Notes: generated by a model not told the origin, from the letters alone. Counted from the first letter of the stretch, positions 1 through 8,068 are shown. The stretch is DNA of 19,003 nucleotides from Methanocorpusculum sp. (GCA_029987245.1 DALTWG010000034.1:1-19003); one strand, 5' to 3'. Program-made: numbers and translations.

Positions 1-7
1 TTCCAGA

Positions 8-2029
8 TTAAAACAGCGGCAGTTTCGGCTTTTCCGAAAACACCGCGACGGAAAGATACAGTGAAAGAACAACGCACACCGTATTAATCAGCAGAATTAC
101 CACGCTGAGTTCTGTTATTCCACCGGAATACAAGACATCCAGCATTATGGAAAATCCGAAATTGATTAACAGAATTGACGTAAGCAGCCGTGAATACCAG
201 CGCTGTACGCAAAATACCCCGAGCAGGAACAAAAGAAATGCGACTGCATATTTCATTGTTCCGGAAGCATACAAATCAAGCCACAACGCAAGCCCGATTG
301 CAATAAACATAACCGGAGTAAACCGCAGTCTGCCGATGAAAAGAAGCAAAAGACCGATAAACACCAGCATAAACACGCATACCTGTTCAACGGAAATGAC
401 CGCATCAAAGCTCATCACATCGACGCCGAGTTTTCCAAGGTCGTAAGCAAGCCATAAGGATATGTACATTGCAAGGAACAGATAACCGAGAACCGGGCCG
501 CATTTCTGGAATTTGAGTGAACTGTCCGAGGTAAGATAGTTTGTTAAAGGAAGGGTGTGTTTCTGCGCGGCACAGGCAAGGGCAAGATAAATCAGTCCGA
601 GGGCAAGAAGTATCATTAACACCATGGAAACATAATACAGCGGTCCTTCAATGTAATGGTGCGATAAAACATTTACAATGCCGTAAAACAGATTTATAAC
701 CGCAAATACATGTTTGTTTTTCTCTTTTGAGGTGAGGAAAATTATCGCGAGGAGAATCGAAAATCCTGCTATGGTCCCTGAAATTGCCTCGCTGCTTCCT
801 GCTGTTGCAAAAAGAATCTGCAGTGCCCCGAAAAAGAGGAACGTAACCGCATGCAAAACCCGTTTTCCAAAAATTAGCAGAATTACTCCCGTAAGAAGCA
901 GAAGAACGCCGATTCCGGCGGTTATTTCCACCATCTCCACCTGGAAGGAAATAAGGGTGGCATCAGCCGCATCCGTTCCAAGAGAGGCAAACAAAACCAG
1001 AATATACATCAGCGCCATGAGAATAAAGCCGAGGGCCGAAAAATAATTGCGGTTTTCCGTTCGTGCTGCATCGCCCAGCGTGGGAAACAGTACCGGTTCG
1101 GTTTTTTCCTCGACGTCTTTTTTCCCTGTGTCATCTTTGTTGCGTGTGAGGGCAAAGTAGAGTCCCGGAATAATTAACACCAGTGCGCCAAGGAAGGTGA
1201 TTTCCGGCAGTTCCCAAAACAGAAGGAAGGCAAAAACCGAGCCGATAAGAGGAGAAAGCCCGGTAATTGCAGCGGTTTTTGCAGCTTTAAACTCCCTTTG
1301 CGCATACATGATAAAAACCGGCGGAAGAGCAAAGGAAACAAAACCGATTACAACACAAATCAGTATGGAGGAAAGTTCGGGTATCTGTTCCCCGGTTGCA
1401 AGGGCGATAGTGAAAACAACGGCGCCGCTTGCAATGAATTTGATTATATTTACTTCACAGGGGTTGCGTTCTGAGAGTTTGTTCATGAAGTTGTAATTAA
1501 AACTCTGGGTGATGCAGGCAGCAATAATTAATATTGAACCAAGGGAAAAGGAAAACGAGCCCTGTTCTCCGGAAACAGAGAGGGCAAACGAGCCAAGGGT
1601 GATGAAGATAATTCCTATCCAGAGGCGTTTGGGGATTTTTTCACGGAATATAAAAAACGCAACAAGAGCGGTTGAAACCGTTGTAAAACTCTGCAAAACC
1701 GAGGCGTCTGATGCAGATGTCATTTTCAGTCCGTTGTAGAGCAGCAGATTGAGAACAGTGAAACAGAGGAGAATGCAGGCAAGATGTATAATGTCAGTTT
1801 TCCTCAGGTGGCGTGTTTTGTCCAGAAACGGGGTGTTTCGTCCGAAAAAGGCACATATGCCGAGTCCGAGCGCGGCCCCGAAGCAGCAGAAGGAAAAGGT
1901 CATCAGGGGTCCTGATGACGAAAACATGAGTTTGTTCAGCGGCAGTTCCAAAGCGGCCGTAACAGCAGCAAGGATGGCGCAGAGTCCTGCTATGTAATAG
2001 GTGTTTTTGACGGGGAATTGCAACGGCAT
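8..2029 (-). CDS. EamA/DMT-family permease with an extra C-terminal polytopic membrane domain
   Basis: This is a 673-residue integral membrane protein. Residues 1-295 look like a complete drug/metabolite transporter made of two EamA halves (about 1-150 and 160-295), with ten hydrophobic helices and the small-residue-rich repeats usual in the family; such proteins export or import small metabolites, and the substrate cannot be read from sequence. A charged linker (about 296-328, rich in K, D and E) leads to a second block, residues 330-673, with about 12 further predicted helices that I do not recognise. A normal DMT protein is near 300 residues, so this one is more than twice the usual length, and no frameshift is visible. 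It is the last gene of the leftward run, 58 bp after ddl, and has its own TATA-like box. No Shine-Dalgarno precedes the ATG. The EamA half is confident; the role of the second half is unknown. Confidence 0.8.
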   Translation of the reverse strand: MPLQFPVKNTYYIAGLCAILAAVTAALELPLNKLMFSSSGPLMTFSFCCFGAALGLGICAFFGRNTPFLDKTRHLRKTDIIHLACILLCFTVLNLLLYNGLKMTSASDASVLQSFTTVSTALVAFFIFREKIPKRLWIGIIFITLGSFALSVSGEQGSFSFSLGSILIIAACITQSFNYNFMNKLSERNPCEVNIIKFIASGAVVFTIALATGEQIPELSSILICVVIGFVSFALPPVFIMYAQREFKAAKTAAITGLSPLIGSVFAFLLFWELPEITFLGALVLIIPGLYFALTRNKDDTGKKDVEEKTEPVLFPTLGDAARTENRNYFSALGFILMALMYILVLFASLGTDAADATLISFQVEMVEITAGIGVLLLLTGVILLIFGKRVLHAVTFLFFGALQILFATAGSSEAISGTIAGFSILLAIIFLTSKEKNKHVFAVINLFYGIVNVLSHHYIEGPLYYVSMVLMILLALGLIYLALACAAQKHTLPLTNYLTSDSSLKFQKCGPVLGYLFLAMYISLWLAYDLGKLGVDVMSFDAVISVEQVCVFMLVFIGLLLLFIGRLRFTPVMFIAIGLALWLDLYASGTMKYAVAFLLFLLGVFCVQRWYSRLLTSILLINFGFSIMLDVLYSGGITELSVVILLINTVCVVLSLYLSVAVFSEKPKLPLF

Positions 2030-2059
2030 TCTTGTACTTATAGTATGGGTCCTGTTGAC

Positions 2060-2077
2060 TTAAATAAATATAATAAA
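2060..2077 (-). promoter_or_regulatory. Candidate TATA-box region for the EamA-fusion gene
   Basis: Read on the minus strand this is an AT-only stretch (TTATTATATTTATTTAA) centred about 39 nt before the ATG at 2029, with T-rich DNA just after the ddl stop codon. It could serve as a box A promoter giving a leader of roughly 14 nt, as a weak T-rich terminator for the ddl transcript, or both. Seen in sequence only. Confidence 0.35.
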
Positions 2078-2087
2078 AGAGGGGTGG

Positions 2088-3122
2088 TTATCTCTTTTTT
2101 GCACGTGCCATGTCTGTCAGCATTTCACACAGGTCTTCAAAGGATATTCCTGCTGCCTTTGCTTCTTTGGGAAGCAGGGAGCCCGGTGTCATTCCAGGAT
2201 GGGTGTTTGCTTCAAGGCAGTACATGTTTTCCTCTGCATCCATTATAATATCCATTCTTGCGTACTGAGTAAGCCGCAGCGCCTTGAAAACCCGTTCTGC
2301 GGTATCCTGCATTTTTTCCGTCAGTTCTTCGCTGAGGTCCGCCGGACAGGTTTCAGTTGATGCGCCGCTCTGATATTTGGATTTATAATCAAAGAACCTA
2401 GCGGCCGGTGCAATTTCAATAACCGGCAGAGCTTTGCCGTCGATTACGCCGACGGAAAATTCTCTTCCTTTAATGTACTGCTCGACCAGAATTTCGTTTC
2501 CAAGAGCAAATGCCTCTTTTTTTGCATTCTCATATTCGGTTTCGCCGCCTGCGATGTATACGCCGACACTGGAGCCGCCGTTGGTAACCTTGACAACGGC
2601 TGGAAACTCCGGCCGTTGCGTGTCTGTTTCACCTTTTTTCAGGTGGTATCCTTTGGGTGTTTTGATGTTGTAATACGTCAGTATTTCTTTGGTAAGCGCT
2701 TTGTCCATTGCAAGTGCTGCACTCACGCTGTCTGTTCCGGTATAGGTAACCGCATGTAAATCAAATGCGGCCTGGATTTTTCCGTTTTCGCCGTTTTCGC
2801 CGTGCAGTGCGATAAAAACAACGTCGGCACGTTTACATATTTCCAGTACGTTTGGGCCGAAAAAGGTTTTGCCGCCGTCTTTTCGCATGGCTTTTACTGC
2901 TTCGAGGTCGGGGCTTTCTTCTTTTACCTCGTCTGTTTTTGGTAAAAATTCGTCTCCGCGGGAAAAAATATCCCCGATTGAGGGAGTTTCAACTCCGAGA
3001 TACACGTCCAGCAGGAGTACATCGTGACCTTTCTTCTTTAGTGCTTTGTAAATTTCCCGTCCGGAAACAAGGGAAACATCCCGTTCCGTACTTATGCCTC
3101 CTGCAAGTACTGCTATTTTCAT
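2088..3122 (-). CDS. ddl: D-alanine--D-alanine ligase homologue (ATP-grasp)
   Basis: The 344-residue product matches the whole of bacterial Ddl, a cytoplasmic ATP-grasp enzyme that joins two D-alanines. Visible landmarks: N-terminal AGGISTERDVSL (7-18, with E13), IALHGENGENGKIQ (104-117), AMDK (K141), GGSSVGV (182-188), EQYIKGREFSVGV (214-226), the omega-loop FFDYKSKY (243-250), RMD (R289, D291) and EANTHPGMTPGSLLP (304-318; E304, N306, S315). The tyrosine ending the omega-loop is the type linked to D-Ala-D-Ala rather than D-Ala-D-lactate. The ATG at 3122 is chosen because GGTGA lies 5 nt before it; an in-frame GTG at 3131 would add three residues (MNY). It sits 57 bp after birA, probably co-transcribed. 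The physiological product in an archaeon without peptidoglycan is unclear. Confidence 0.9.
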   Translation of the reverse strand: MKIAVLAGGISTERDVSLVSGREIYKALKKKGHDVLLLDVYLGVETPSIGDIFSRGDEFLPKTDEVKEESPDLEAVKAMRKDGGKTFFGPNVLEICKRADVVFIALHGENGENGKIQAAFDLHAVTYTGTDSVSAALAMDKALTKEILTYYNIKTPKGYHLKKGETDTQRPEFPAVVKVTNGGSSVGVYIAGGETEYENAKKEAFALGNEILVEQYIKGREFSVGVIDGKALPVIEIAPAARFFDYKSKYQSGASTETCPADLSEELTEKMQDTAERVFKALRLTQYARMDIIMDAEENMYCLEANTHPGMTPGSLLPKEAKAAGISFEDLCEMLTDMARAKKR

Positions 3123-3179
3123 GTAGTTCACCAGTCCTTATGCATAATGGGTTGTAAAAGCATATTGCTTTTACGCCGG

Positions 3180-3920
3180 CTATACCCGTAAGGTAATTTC
3201 ACCGGAGCGAAGAATTTTTGTTTCTCCGTCGGATGAAACAACGAGTCCTCCGGTTTCATCGATATCGAGTGCCTGTGCGGTGCGCCACAGATTATTTTCC
3301 AGATATCTAATGGTTTTTCCCAGAACACAGGAGCGTTTGCGGTATTCGTCGAGGAGATTTCCGCAGCTCATTTCGGCAAATACACGCAGCAGTTCGCTAA
3401 TCATGGTCGCGGCGAATCTGTTTTTGTCAGGGGCGGTGTCTTTTTCAAAGAGAGAACCGGCTTCGGGGATTTCGGCCGGTGCGCCGGTGTAGTTTATCCC
3501 GATACCGAGAATTACGGCCCCCTCCGGTGTGGCTTCTGCTAAAATTCCGCAGACTTTGCGGCCGTTTTGGTAAATGTCGTTTACCCATTTTATCTGCGGC
3601 CGGGCAGGGCTTACACTTTCTATTGCGCGGCAGACTGCAACGGCGGCCGCTGTTGTTATATAAATTGCATCTGCGGGGGCAGTACGCAAAATCATGCTGA
3701 AATATATGCCCCCTCCGGGCGAAAGAAATGTTCTGCCAAGCCGGCCGCGGCCGTTGGTCTGTGAGCACGCAAAAACAACCGAGCCGTGCGGCGCGCCGGA
3801 TTTTGCAAGCGCTTTTGCATCTTCATTCGTGGATGCGGTCTGCTGCAGAATATGCAGCTCTGCTGAAAAATCAGGGGGAAGGGCGGTTTGTATCGCGGAT
3901 TTGCTGAGCCCTTCCGTCAT
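3180..3920 (-). CDS. birA: Biotin--[biotin carboxyl-carrier protein] ligase, catalytic-only form
   Basis: This 246-residue enzyme activates biotin with ATP and attaches it to a lysine of a carrier protein; in methanogens the usual client is the pyruvate carboxylase/oxaloacetate-type biotinyl subunit. The BPL/LPL catalytic fold is visible: STNEDAK (30-36), the biotinyl-AMP loop QTNGRGRLGR (54-63), GGGIYFSMILR (69-79), KWVNDI with the catalytic lysine K111, then GIGIN (139-143). The C-terminal small beta-domain follows (about 200-246). There is no N-terminal winged helix, so it should not be a DNA-binding repressor like E. coli BirA. The ATG lies 7 bp after the stop of the upstream stalk-protein gene, which suggests translational coupling. 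No biotin-synthesis gene is in the window. Confidence 0.92.
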   Translation of the reverse strand: MTEGLSKSAIQTALPPDFSAELHILQQTASTNEDAKALAKSGAPHGSVVFACSQTNGRGRLGRTFLSPGGGIYFSMILRTAPADAIYITTAAAVAVCRAIESVSPARPQIKWVNDIYQNGRKVCGILAEATPEGAVILGIGINYTGAPAEIPEAGSLFEKDTAPDKNRFAATMISELLRVFAEMSCGNLLDEYRKRSCVLGKTIRYLENNLWRTAQALDIDETGGLVVSSDGETKILRSGEITLRV

Positions 3921-3927
3921 AAAAAAA

Positions 3928-4785
3928 TTAGAAAGCCGCTGCCGGCTTGTACTGAATTCCGCTGAAGGTAAGGTATGCTGAAATCAGTGTTTCCGGCAGT
4001 GCCTTGTCGCTTATAACCTGTGCTTTCATGTAAGCGTAGTTTCCATCTGCGGTGTTGCTTACATATTTCATATCGGCTTTACAGAGGAAGTCTGCAATCG
4101 TAATTGCTCCCCACAGAAGCGAAACTTTCACATGATACGGGTTGAATGACTTTACATCGTTTGGAGACATGATATATCCCTGACCGCCTGCAACAACGCT
4201 GACCTGGCCTTCGTTTGTTGTTGCTGCGGTAATCGGGAATCCGGCAATGCTTACTTCCTGACCAAGCGGGAGCCAGATGTCATAGATTGATGCATAGGAA
4301 CCGCTGAAGTCTCCTGTCTGTTCCACAACCGTTCCCACTGATATGACCAGAACTCCGGCGCAGATAATCAGCAGAATGAGAATTGTCAGAAACACCTTGA
4401 GTCCGGTGTGCTTCTTTTTCGGCGGGGCGTTTTCTTTTTCCTCGCGCGCTTTGCGGGCATCATCTTCAGCAACCAGTCTGCGCGCTTCTGCAACCTCGGC
4501 TGCTTTCTTTGCTTCCTGCTGTCTTTTTAACTCTTCCGCCTTGCGGATTTCTTCGGCTTTTCTTGCCTCTTCCTGTCTTCTTAACTCTTCGGCCTTGCGA
4601 AGTTCCTCGGCTTTTGCCTCTGCGCGTGCTTTGTTGATGCCGTCGGCACGTTTCAGAATTTCTTCATCGGTTAATTCCGGTGCGGCCGGTTCTGCGGGAG
4701 CTGCAGGAGCCGCGGGGGCTTCTGCTGCTGCCTGCGGTGCCGGAGTTTGCGGCGCCGGTGTGCTTGGAATTTGTTCTTCAGTCAT
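3928..4785 (-). CDS. Single-pass membrane protein with Pro/Ala-rich N-terminus and charged helical stalk
   Basis: I do not recognise a family for this 285-residue protein. Order of parts: a Pro/Ala-rich segment (about 8-37); a highly charged Glu/Lys/Arg/Ala helix (about 40-118) likely to form a coiled coil or single alpha-helix and containing an approximate 18-residue repeat (AEELRRQEEARKAEE-type, twice); a basic PPKKKH stop (121-126); one transmembrane helix (about 130-151); and a roughly 134-residue C-terminal domain with mixed beta-type composition. With a positive cluster before the helix, the long stalk is expected in the cytoplasm and the C-terminal domain outside. The layout is reminiscent of TolA-like spacers but there is no other similarity. 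ATG 4785 is preferred over an in-frame TTG at 4791 because a TATA box sits about 28 nt before it, which suits a nearly leaderless mRNA. It probably heads the unit with birA and ddl. Confidence 0.75.
   Translation of the reverse strand: MTEEQIPSTPAPQTPAPQAAAEAPAAPAAPAEPAAPELTDEEILKRADGINKARAEAKAEELRKAEELRRQEEARKAEEIRKAEELKRQQEAKKAAEVAEARRLVAEDDARKAREEKENAPPKKKHTGLKVFLTILILLIICAGVLVISVGTVVEQTGDFSGSYASIYDIWLPLGQEVSIAGFPITAATTNEGQVSVVAGGQGYIMSPNDVKSFNPYHVKVSLLWGAITIADFLCKADMKYVSNTADGNYAYMKAQVISDKALPETLISAYLTFSGIQYKPAAAF
4500..4625 (-). repeat. Imperfect 54-bp direct repeat encoding the helical stalk
   Basis: Two consecutive segments encode AEELRRQEEARKAEEIRK-like and AEELKRQQEAKKAAEVAE-like 18-mers, and the DNA shows the same period near 54 bp. 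It looks like an old internal duplication that lengthened the charged helix of the single-pass membrane protein. Boundaries are approximate. Confidence 0.5.
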
Positions 4786-4810
4786 AAACAATATATGTAT
4801 TGTTTGATAT

Positions 4811-4820
4811 CTATAAAAAA
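4811..4820 (-). promoter_or_regulatory. Candidate TATA box for the stalk protein-birA-ddl unit
   Basis: On the minus strand the sequence reads TTTTTTATAG and is centred about 29-30 nt before the ATG at 4785. Archaeal box A elements lie about 25-30 nt before the transcription start, so the transcript would begin at or just before the start codon. No Shine-Dalgarno is present, in line with leaderless initiation. Confidence 0.45.
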
Positions 4821-4863
4821 ATATGGTTTCGGATAAAACGAACCGGCAAAAACGGAGGGTTAC

Positions 4864-6147
4864 TTATTCGTCCCCTGACACGGCCGCGGCCGCGGATTTC
4901 TTTTTCTTTTCTCCCTTGAAAAGCCATCCCTTATAGATAAGAGGCACTATAATAGTGGTAACCAGCGACACCACCACAATGGCAATAAAAATCTCGTTGC
5001 CTACCTGCAAAAGCCGTGCAGATTCCGCGGCGTCAGCAGCAGCTGCCGCCATTTCCTGGAAATGGCTTAAAGCGATTAAGCCTACAATCATCGCAACCTC
5101 GCCTCTTGGCGCCATTCCGAAGCCGACAATAAGGGAATCCTTCCAGCCCATGCCGGCGCATTTTGCCGGAATGCCGCAGCCGATAACCTTGGTAAGGACT
5201 GCAACAACGCTTAATATCAGAATGAACCAGAGCATGTCAACGGTTATACATCTGAGGTCTGCGATAATACCTAAAGATACGAAGAATATCGAGGCGAAGA
5301 TGATGTAAAGGTATTCGGAGCCGAGTTTGATATCCATGCTGTGCTTTAGGTTCACGCGGTTGACACACATTCCCGCAAGGAACGCGCCCACAATTGCCGA
5401 GATGCCTACAGCCTCCGCGCACATCGCATAGAAAAATGCAATCATCATAGCGAAGATGAATAAAAATTCCGGGAACTTGCGGGCAATTTTTGTTGCATCC
5501 ATTTTTGCCATCAGTTTCGGGATGCAGAGCACCCCGACAGCCGCTGCGATAACCACAAAGCCGACGGCTTTGAGAATGGTAAATCCTACGTTGAGCGCAA
5601 AGTCCGTGTCAAACACCACGGCACCGGCGCTGCTTATGTCCTGACAGATGGATAAAACTACCAGACTTAATACATCGTCGATAACCGCAGCGCCGATAAT
5701 CGCTTTTGCAAACGGCTGATGCAGTTTTCCCATTTCGCGCAGCACGTTTGCTGTTATTGCGATACTGGTTGCCGTAAGAGCGGTTCCGATAAAGATGCAG
5801 GAGAAGAAATCAAAGCCGAAGAACGTTGAGACGAAGTAGCCGCCTATCCAGGGGACAATTACGCCGACAAGGGCTATCAGGAAATATTTCCAGTTGGTAA
5901 TATCTTTTAGTTCGAACTCAAAGCCGATGACAAAGAGCAGAATAATTGAGCCAAGCGTCGCGAGGCTCTGGACAAAATCGGTATAGGTAATCAGTCCCAG
6001 AATACTCGGCCCCACAATCAGTCCCACTAATATTTCGCCGATAACAGCCGACTGATGAATACGTGTTGCAAGGAGATAGCCTCCCAAAGCCACGAACAAA
6101 AGCAGACTCATCTGAAATTCAATAGTGGATGTGATTTCTTCGAACAT
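4864..6147 (-). CDS. CPA2-family cation/proton antiporter (NapA/Kef-like, membrane domain only)
   Basis: The 427-residue product has about 12-13 membrane helices and exchanges Na+ or K+ for protons across the cytoplasmic membrane, for pH and ion balance. Landmarks: QSAVIGEILVGLIVGPSILG (32-51), LFVIGFEFELKDI (71-83), TATSIAITANVL (125-136), the ion-binding pair in GAAVIDDVLS (D157-D158), GISAIVGAFLAGM (248-260) and MAPRGEVAMIVG (345-356). The Asp-Asp pair is the hallmark of electrogenic NapA/NhaA-type exchangers rather than electroneutral ones. It lacks the C-terminal TrkA-N/RCK domain found in KefB/KefC; instead it ends in a short Lys-rich tail. It lies 41 bp downstream of the DUF2115 gene. 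Start is the ATG at 6147; no clear Shine-Dalgarno. Na+ versus K+ preference is not resolved. Confidence 0.88.
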   Translation of the reverse strand: MFEEITSTIEFQMSLLLFVALGGYLLATRIHQSAVIGEILVGLIVGPSILGLITYTDFVQSLATLGSIILLFVIGFEFELKDITNWKYFLIALVGVIVPWIGGYFVSTFFGFDFFSCIFIGTALTATSIAITANVLREMGKLHQPFAKAIIGAAVIDDVLSLVVLSICQDISSAGAVVFDTDFALNVGFTILKAVGFVVIAAAVGVLCIPKLMAKMDATKIARKFPEFLFIFAMMIAFFYAMCAEAVGISAIVGAFLAGMCVNRVNLKHSMDIKLGSEYLYIIFASIFFVSLGIIADLRCITVDMLWFILILSVVAVLTKVIGCGIPAKCAGMGWKDSLIVGFGMAPRGEVAMIVGLIALSHFQEMAAAAADAAESARLLQVGNEIFIAIVVVSLVTTIIVPLIYKGWLFKGEKKKKSAAAAVSGDE

Positions 6148-6188
6148 GCGTTACTTACATATGGTGCTCTGATGAAAAAAGTGTTGTG

Positions 6189-6788
6189 TTATTTGCAGTC
6201 CGGGTCCTGAACTGCAGGGCAGAAATTGCACAGCGCCTGGGGCAGGTCTTTTTCCTTGTCGCGGATAGGGCATAAAATTTCGCCGCCTTTTTCATACACT
6301 GTCCAGCCGCCCGGAAAGGGCATACCCACCGGGTGGCCGGGTTTGTCTGCAATAAGCATGGTGTATCCATAGACAAGGCGGTAAAAGAATTTCCCGGCGG
6401 GACCGGCAAATTCCGGGCGCGGGTCGTTTTTGGAGACCTCTTCGGAAAAACAGGCTGAGCAGGCGCCTTCCCAGTAGGATTTCCAGAGGTCAAGGTCGGT
6501 AATGGTCCCCGGGACGTTTTTTGACCGTGCAGCCGTGAGAAATTCGTGATAGCGGTTTAAGAGGTCTCCGGCATAGGGGCGGAATTTTTTCCGGTACGGC
6601 TCGGGGAGTTTTTCGACTTCGAGGCGCATGTGTCCGCCGATTCTTTGCAGGTCAAAGATGGTGTATTTTTGCAGGGCATGATAGAGAATGCGGACTGCGT
6701 CCTCTGATAATACTGTTTTTTCCAGTTCGCCGGCGGTTTCTTCGATAAACCGTTTCACTTCATCAGCGCTGCAGGCAAAAATATCCAT
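6189..6788 (-). CDS. DUF2115/UPF0305-type protein with conserved cysteines
   Basis: This is a soluble protein of 199 residues, resembling the UPF0305 (DUF2115) family found mainly in methanogens; function unknown. The N-terminal two thirds are helical. Six cysteines are notable: C6, C110 and C113 (GACSACF), C173 (CPIRD), C187 and C190 (CNFCPA) with C198 near the end. The paired CxxC motifs suggest bound metal, zinc or an iron-sulfur cluster; this is inference. ATG 6788 was taken as start; a GTG at 6794 would add two residues, and neither has a ribosome binding site. It is transcribed divergently from the TerC-like gene across an 86-bp gap and leads into the antiporter gene. Family assignment is from memory of the motif pattern. 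Confidence 0.7.
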   Translation of the reverse strand: MDIFACSADEVKRFIEETAGELEKTVLSEDAVRILYHALQKYTIFDLQRIGGHMRLEVEKLPEPYRKKFRPYAGDLLNRYHEFLTAARSKNVPGTITDLDLWKSYWEGACSACFSEEVSKNDPRPEFAGPAGKFFYRLVYGYTMLIADKPGHPVGMPFPGGWTVYEKGGEILCPIRDKEKDLPQALCNFCPAVQDPDCK

Positions 6789-6874
6789 TCGCACTTTTTA
6801 TTGGGCGGTTTTGGGGTATATCTGTTGCGGTTGTGTATAGATTAATATGAAATGGCGCTAAATAATAAAATGAT
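6789..6874. promoter_or_regulatory. Divergent promoter region, DUF2115 / TerC-like
   Basis: This 86-bp gap must hold promoters for both flanking genes. AT-rich candidates are TAGATTAATATG (6839-6850), about 30 nt before the plus-strand ATG at 6875, and the TATATC-like stretch near 6818-6823 for the minus strand. Neither start codon has a Shine-Dalgarno sequence, so both mRNAs may be leaderless. Confidence 0.35.
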
Positions 6875-7834
6875 ATGGACATTTTCTATGCGCTGATAGT
6901 TATTATCGGTCTCGCTGTTTTTGAAACAGTCTGCAGCATAGACAATGCTATTATAAACGCGGATATTCTTTCCACGATGCGCGAAAAAGCGCGGCGCTGG
7001 TTTTTAACCTGGGGTCTTATTATCGCTGTATTTGTTGTGCGCGGTATTCTTCCCTGGCTCATTATCTGGATTTCTTCACCGGGTCTCGGGTTAATGGGCG
7101 CGCTTACGGCGACCTTTTCCGGTGATGAGACCGCGGCTGCGGCAATTTCTGCAAGCGCGCCGTATCTTTTAACCGGCGGCGGGGTGTTTATGTTTTTCCT
7201 CTTCCTCTACTGGCTGTTTATCGAGGAAAAACACTGTATTGTGCCGGGAGAGCGGTTCTGTACAAAACACGGCATCAGATGTTTCCATGCGGTTGCCGGA
7301 ATATTTCTGGTTCTGCTTGCAGCAGGTATGGGAATTCTCACGCAAAATATCGGAATAGGTGCTGCTGCCTGTGTCGGTGCGGTGATTTTTCTTATCATCA
7401 TGCTTTTGCGCCGCGGCGCTGATAAAAAGACGGCTGAGATGGAAAAATCCTGTTCGGTTTCTTCGTCAAATCAATCGGATATCACCAAACTGATGCTGCT
7501 TGAAGTAATTGATGCAACGTTTTCTGTTGACGGTGTTGTCGGTGCATTTGCGTTTACGCTTTCGGTGCCGCTGATTCTGATTGGAAACGGAATAGGCGCC
7601 CTGGTGGTAAGAGAACTTACCATCCATAACATCAAAAACATCCAGAGGTTTGCCTACATTAAAAACGGTGCAATGTACTCCATCCTTTGTCTTGGTGTGG
7701 TGATGTGTCTTGAGGCATTAGGCGTGGACCTTCCCATCTGGTTTACGCCGGCGCTTACCATCTGTATTGTCGGCGGTTTCTTTGCGGTGTCGGTAATGAA
7801 GATTAAAAAAGACAAGGCGAACGCCGGCAAATGA
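6875..7834 (+). CDS. TerC-superfamily (DUF475) integral membrane protein
   Basis: A polytopic membrane protein of 319 residues with about 8-9 helices. The two TerC-type signature motifs are present: ETVCSIDNAI (17-26, D23) in the first helix and EVIDATFSVDGVVGAF (210-225, with E210, D213, D219) in the second half. These paired acidic helices are typical of the TerC/DUF475 group, which is linked to metal ion (notably manganese) efflux or to loading exported metalloproteins; the exact substrate for DUF475 is not established. A cytoplasmic loop with charged and Ser-rich stretches (about 179-203) separates the halves. The stop codon overlaps the next start (ATGA), so the two genes are very probably translated as a pair. 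No Shine-Dalgarno precedes the ATG. Confidence 0.82.
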   Translation: MDIFYALIVIIGLAVFETVCSIDNAIINADILSTMREKARRWFLTWGLIIAVFVVRGILPWLIIWISSPGLGLMGALTATFSGDETAAAAISASAPYLLTGGGVFMFFLFLYWLFIEEKHCIVPGERFCTKHGIRCFHAVAGIFLVLLAAGMGILTQNIGIGAAACVGAVIFLIIMLLRRGADKKTAEMEKSCSVSSSNQSDITKLMLLEVIDATFSVDGVVGAFAFTLSVPLILIGNGIGALVVRELTIHNIKNIQRFAYIKNGAMYSILCLGVVMCLEALGVDLPIWFTPALTICIVGGFFAVSVMKIKKDKANAGK

Positions 7835-8043
7835 ACGGGAAACTTTCTCTTGTTTTGCTTTTCGTGTCTCTTGGCATTACGGCGGTCTGTTTTGCATTCG
7901 GTCTGCCGTTTTTCTTTCTGTTTTTGTTTCTGCCGTTCATCGGTTTTCTTCCAAAGAGGCGGGTGTGTCCCAACTGCGGGGTCCGGGTCAGAGTCAGCGA
8001 CTCGTTTTGTCCCGCGTGCGGGACAAAACTTGAGGATGAGTAA
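7831..8043 (+). CDS. Small membrane protein with C-terminal zinc ribbon
   Basis: This 70-residue protein starts with two short hydrophobic helices (about 5-24 and 25-40) and ends in a single zinc ribbon, CPNC-x10-CPAC (C46, C49, C60, C63), with a short acidic tail. Its ATG overlaps the stop of the TerC-like gene by 4 nt. The intact four-cysteine motif and the overlap argue that it is a real gene. By context it may be a partner or metal-sensing accessory of the TerC-like protein, but zinc ribbons of this type are common and no function is established. Confidence 0.75.
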   Translation: MNGKLSLVLLFVSLGITAVCFAFGLPFFFLFLFLPFIGFLPKRRVCPNCGVRVRVSDSFCPACGTKLEDE

Positions 8044-8068
8044 GAAGAGTTGCGGCACTGCAAACAAA

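Noticed and set aside
4343..4807. A 154-codon Ser/Ala-rich plus-strand frame
   Set aside because: Antisense of the charged stalk and Pro/Ala-rich segment; the composition follows from the repeat on the real strand.
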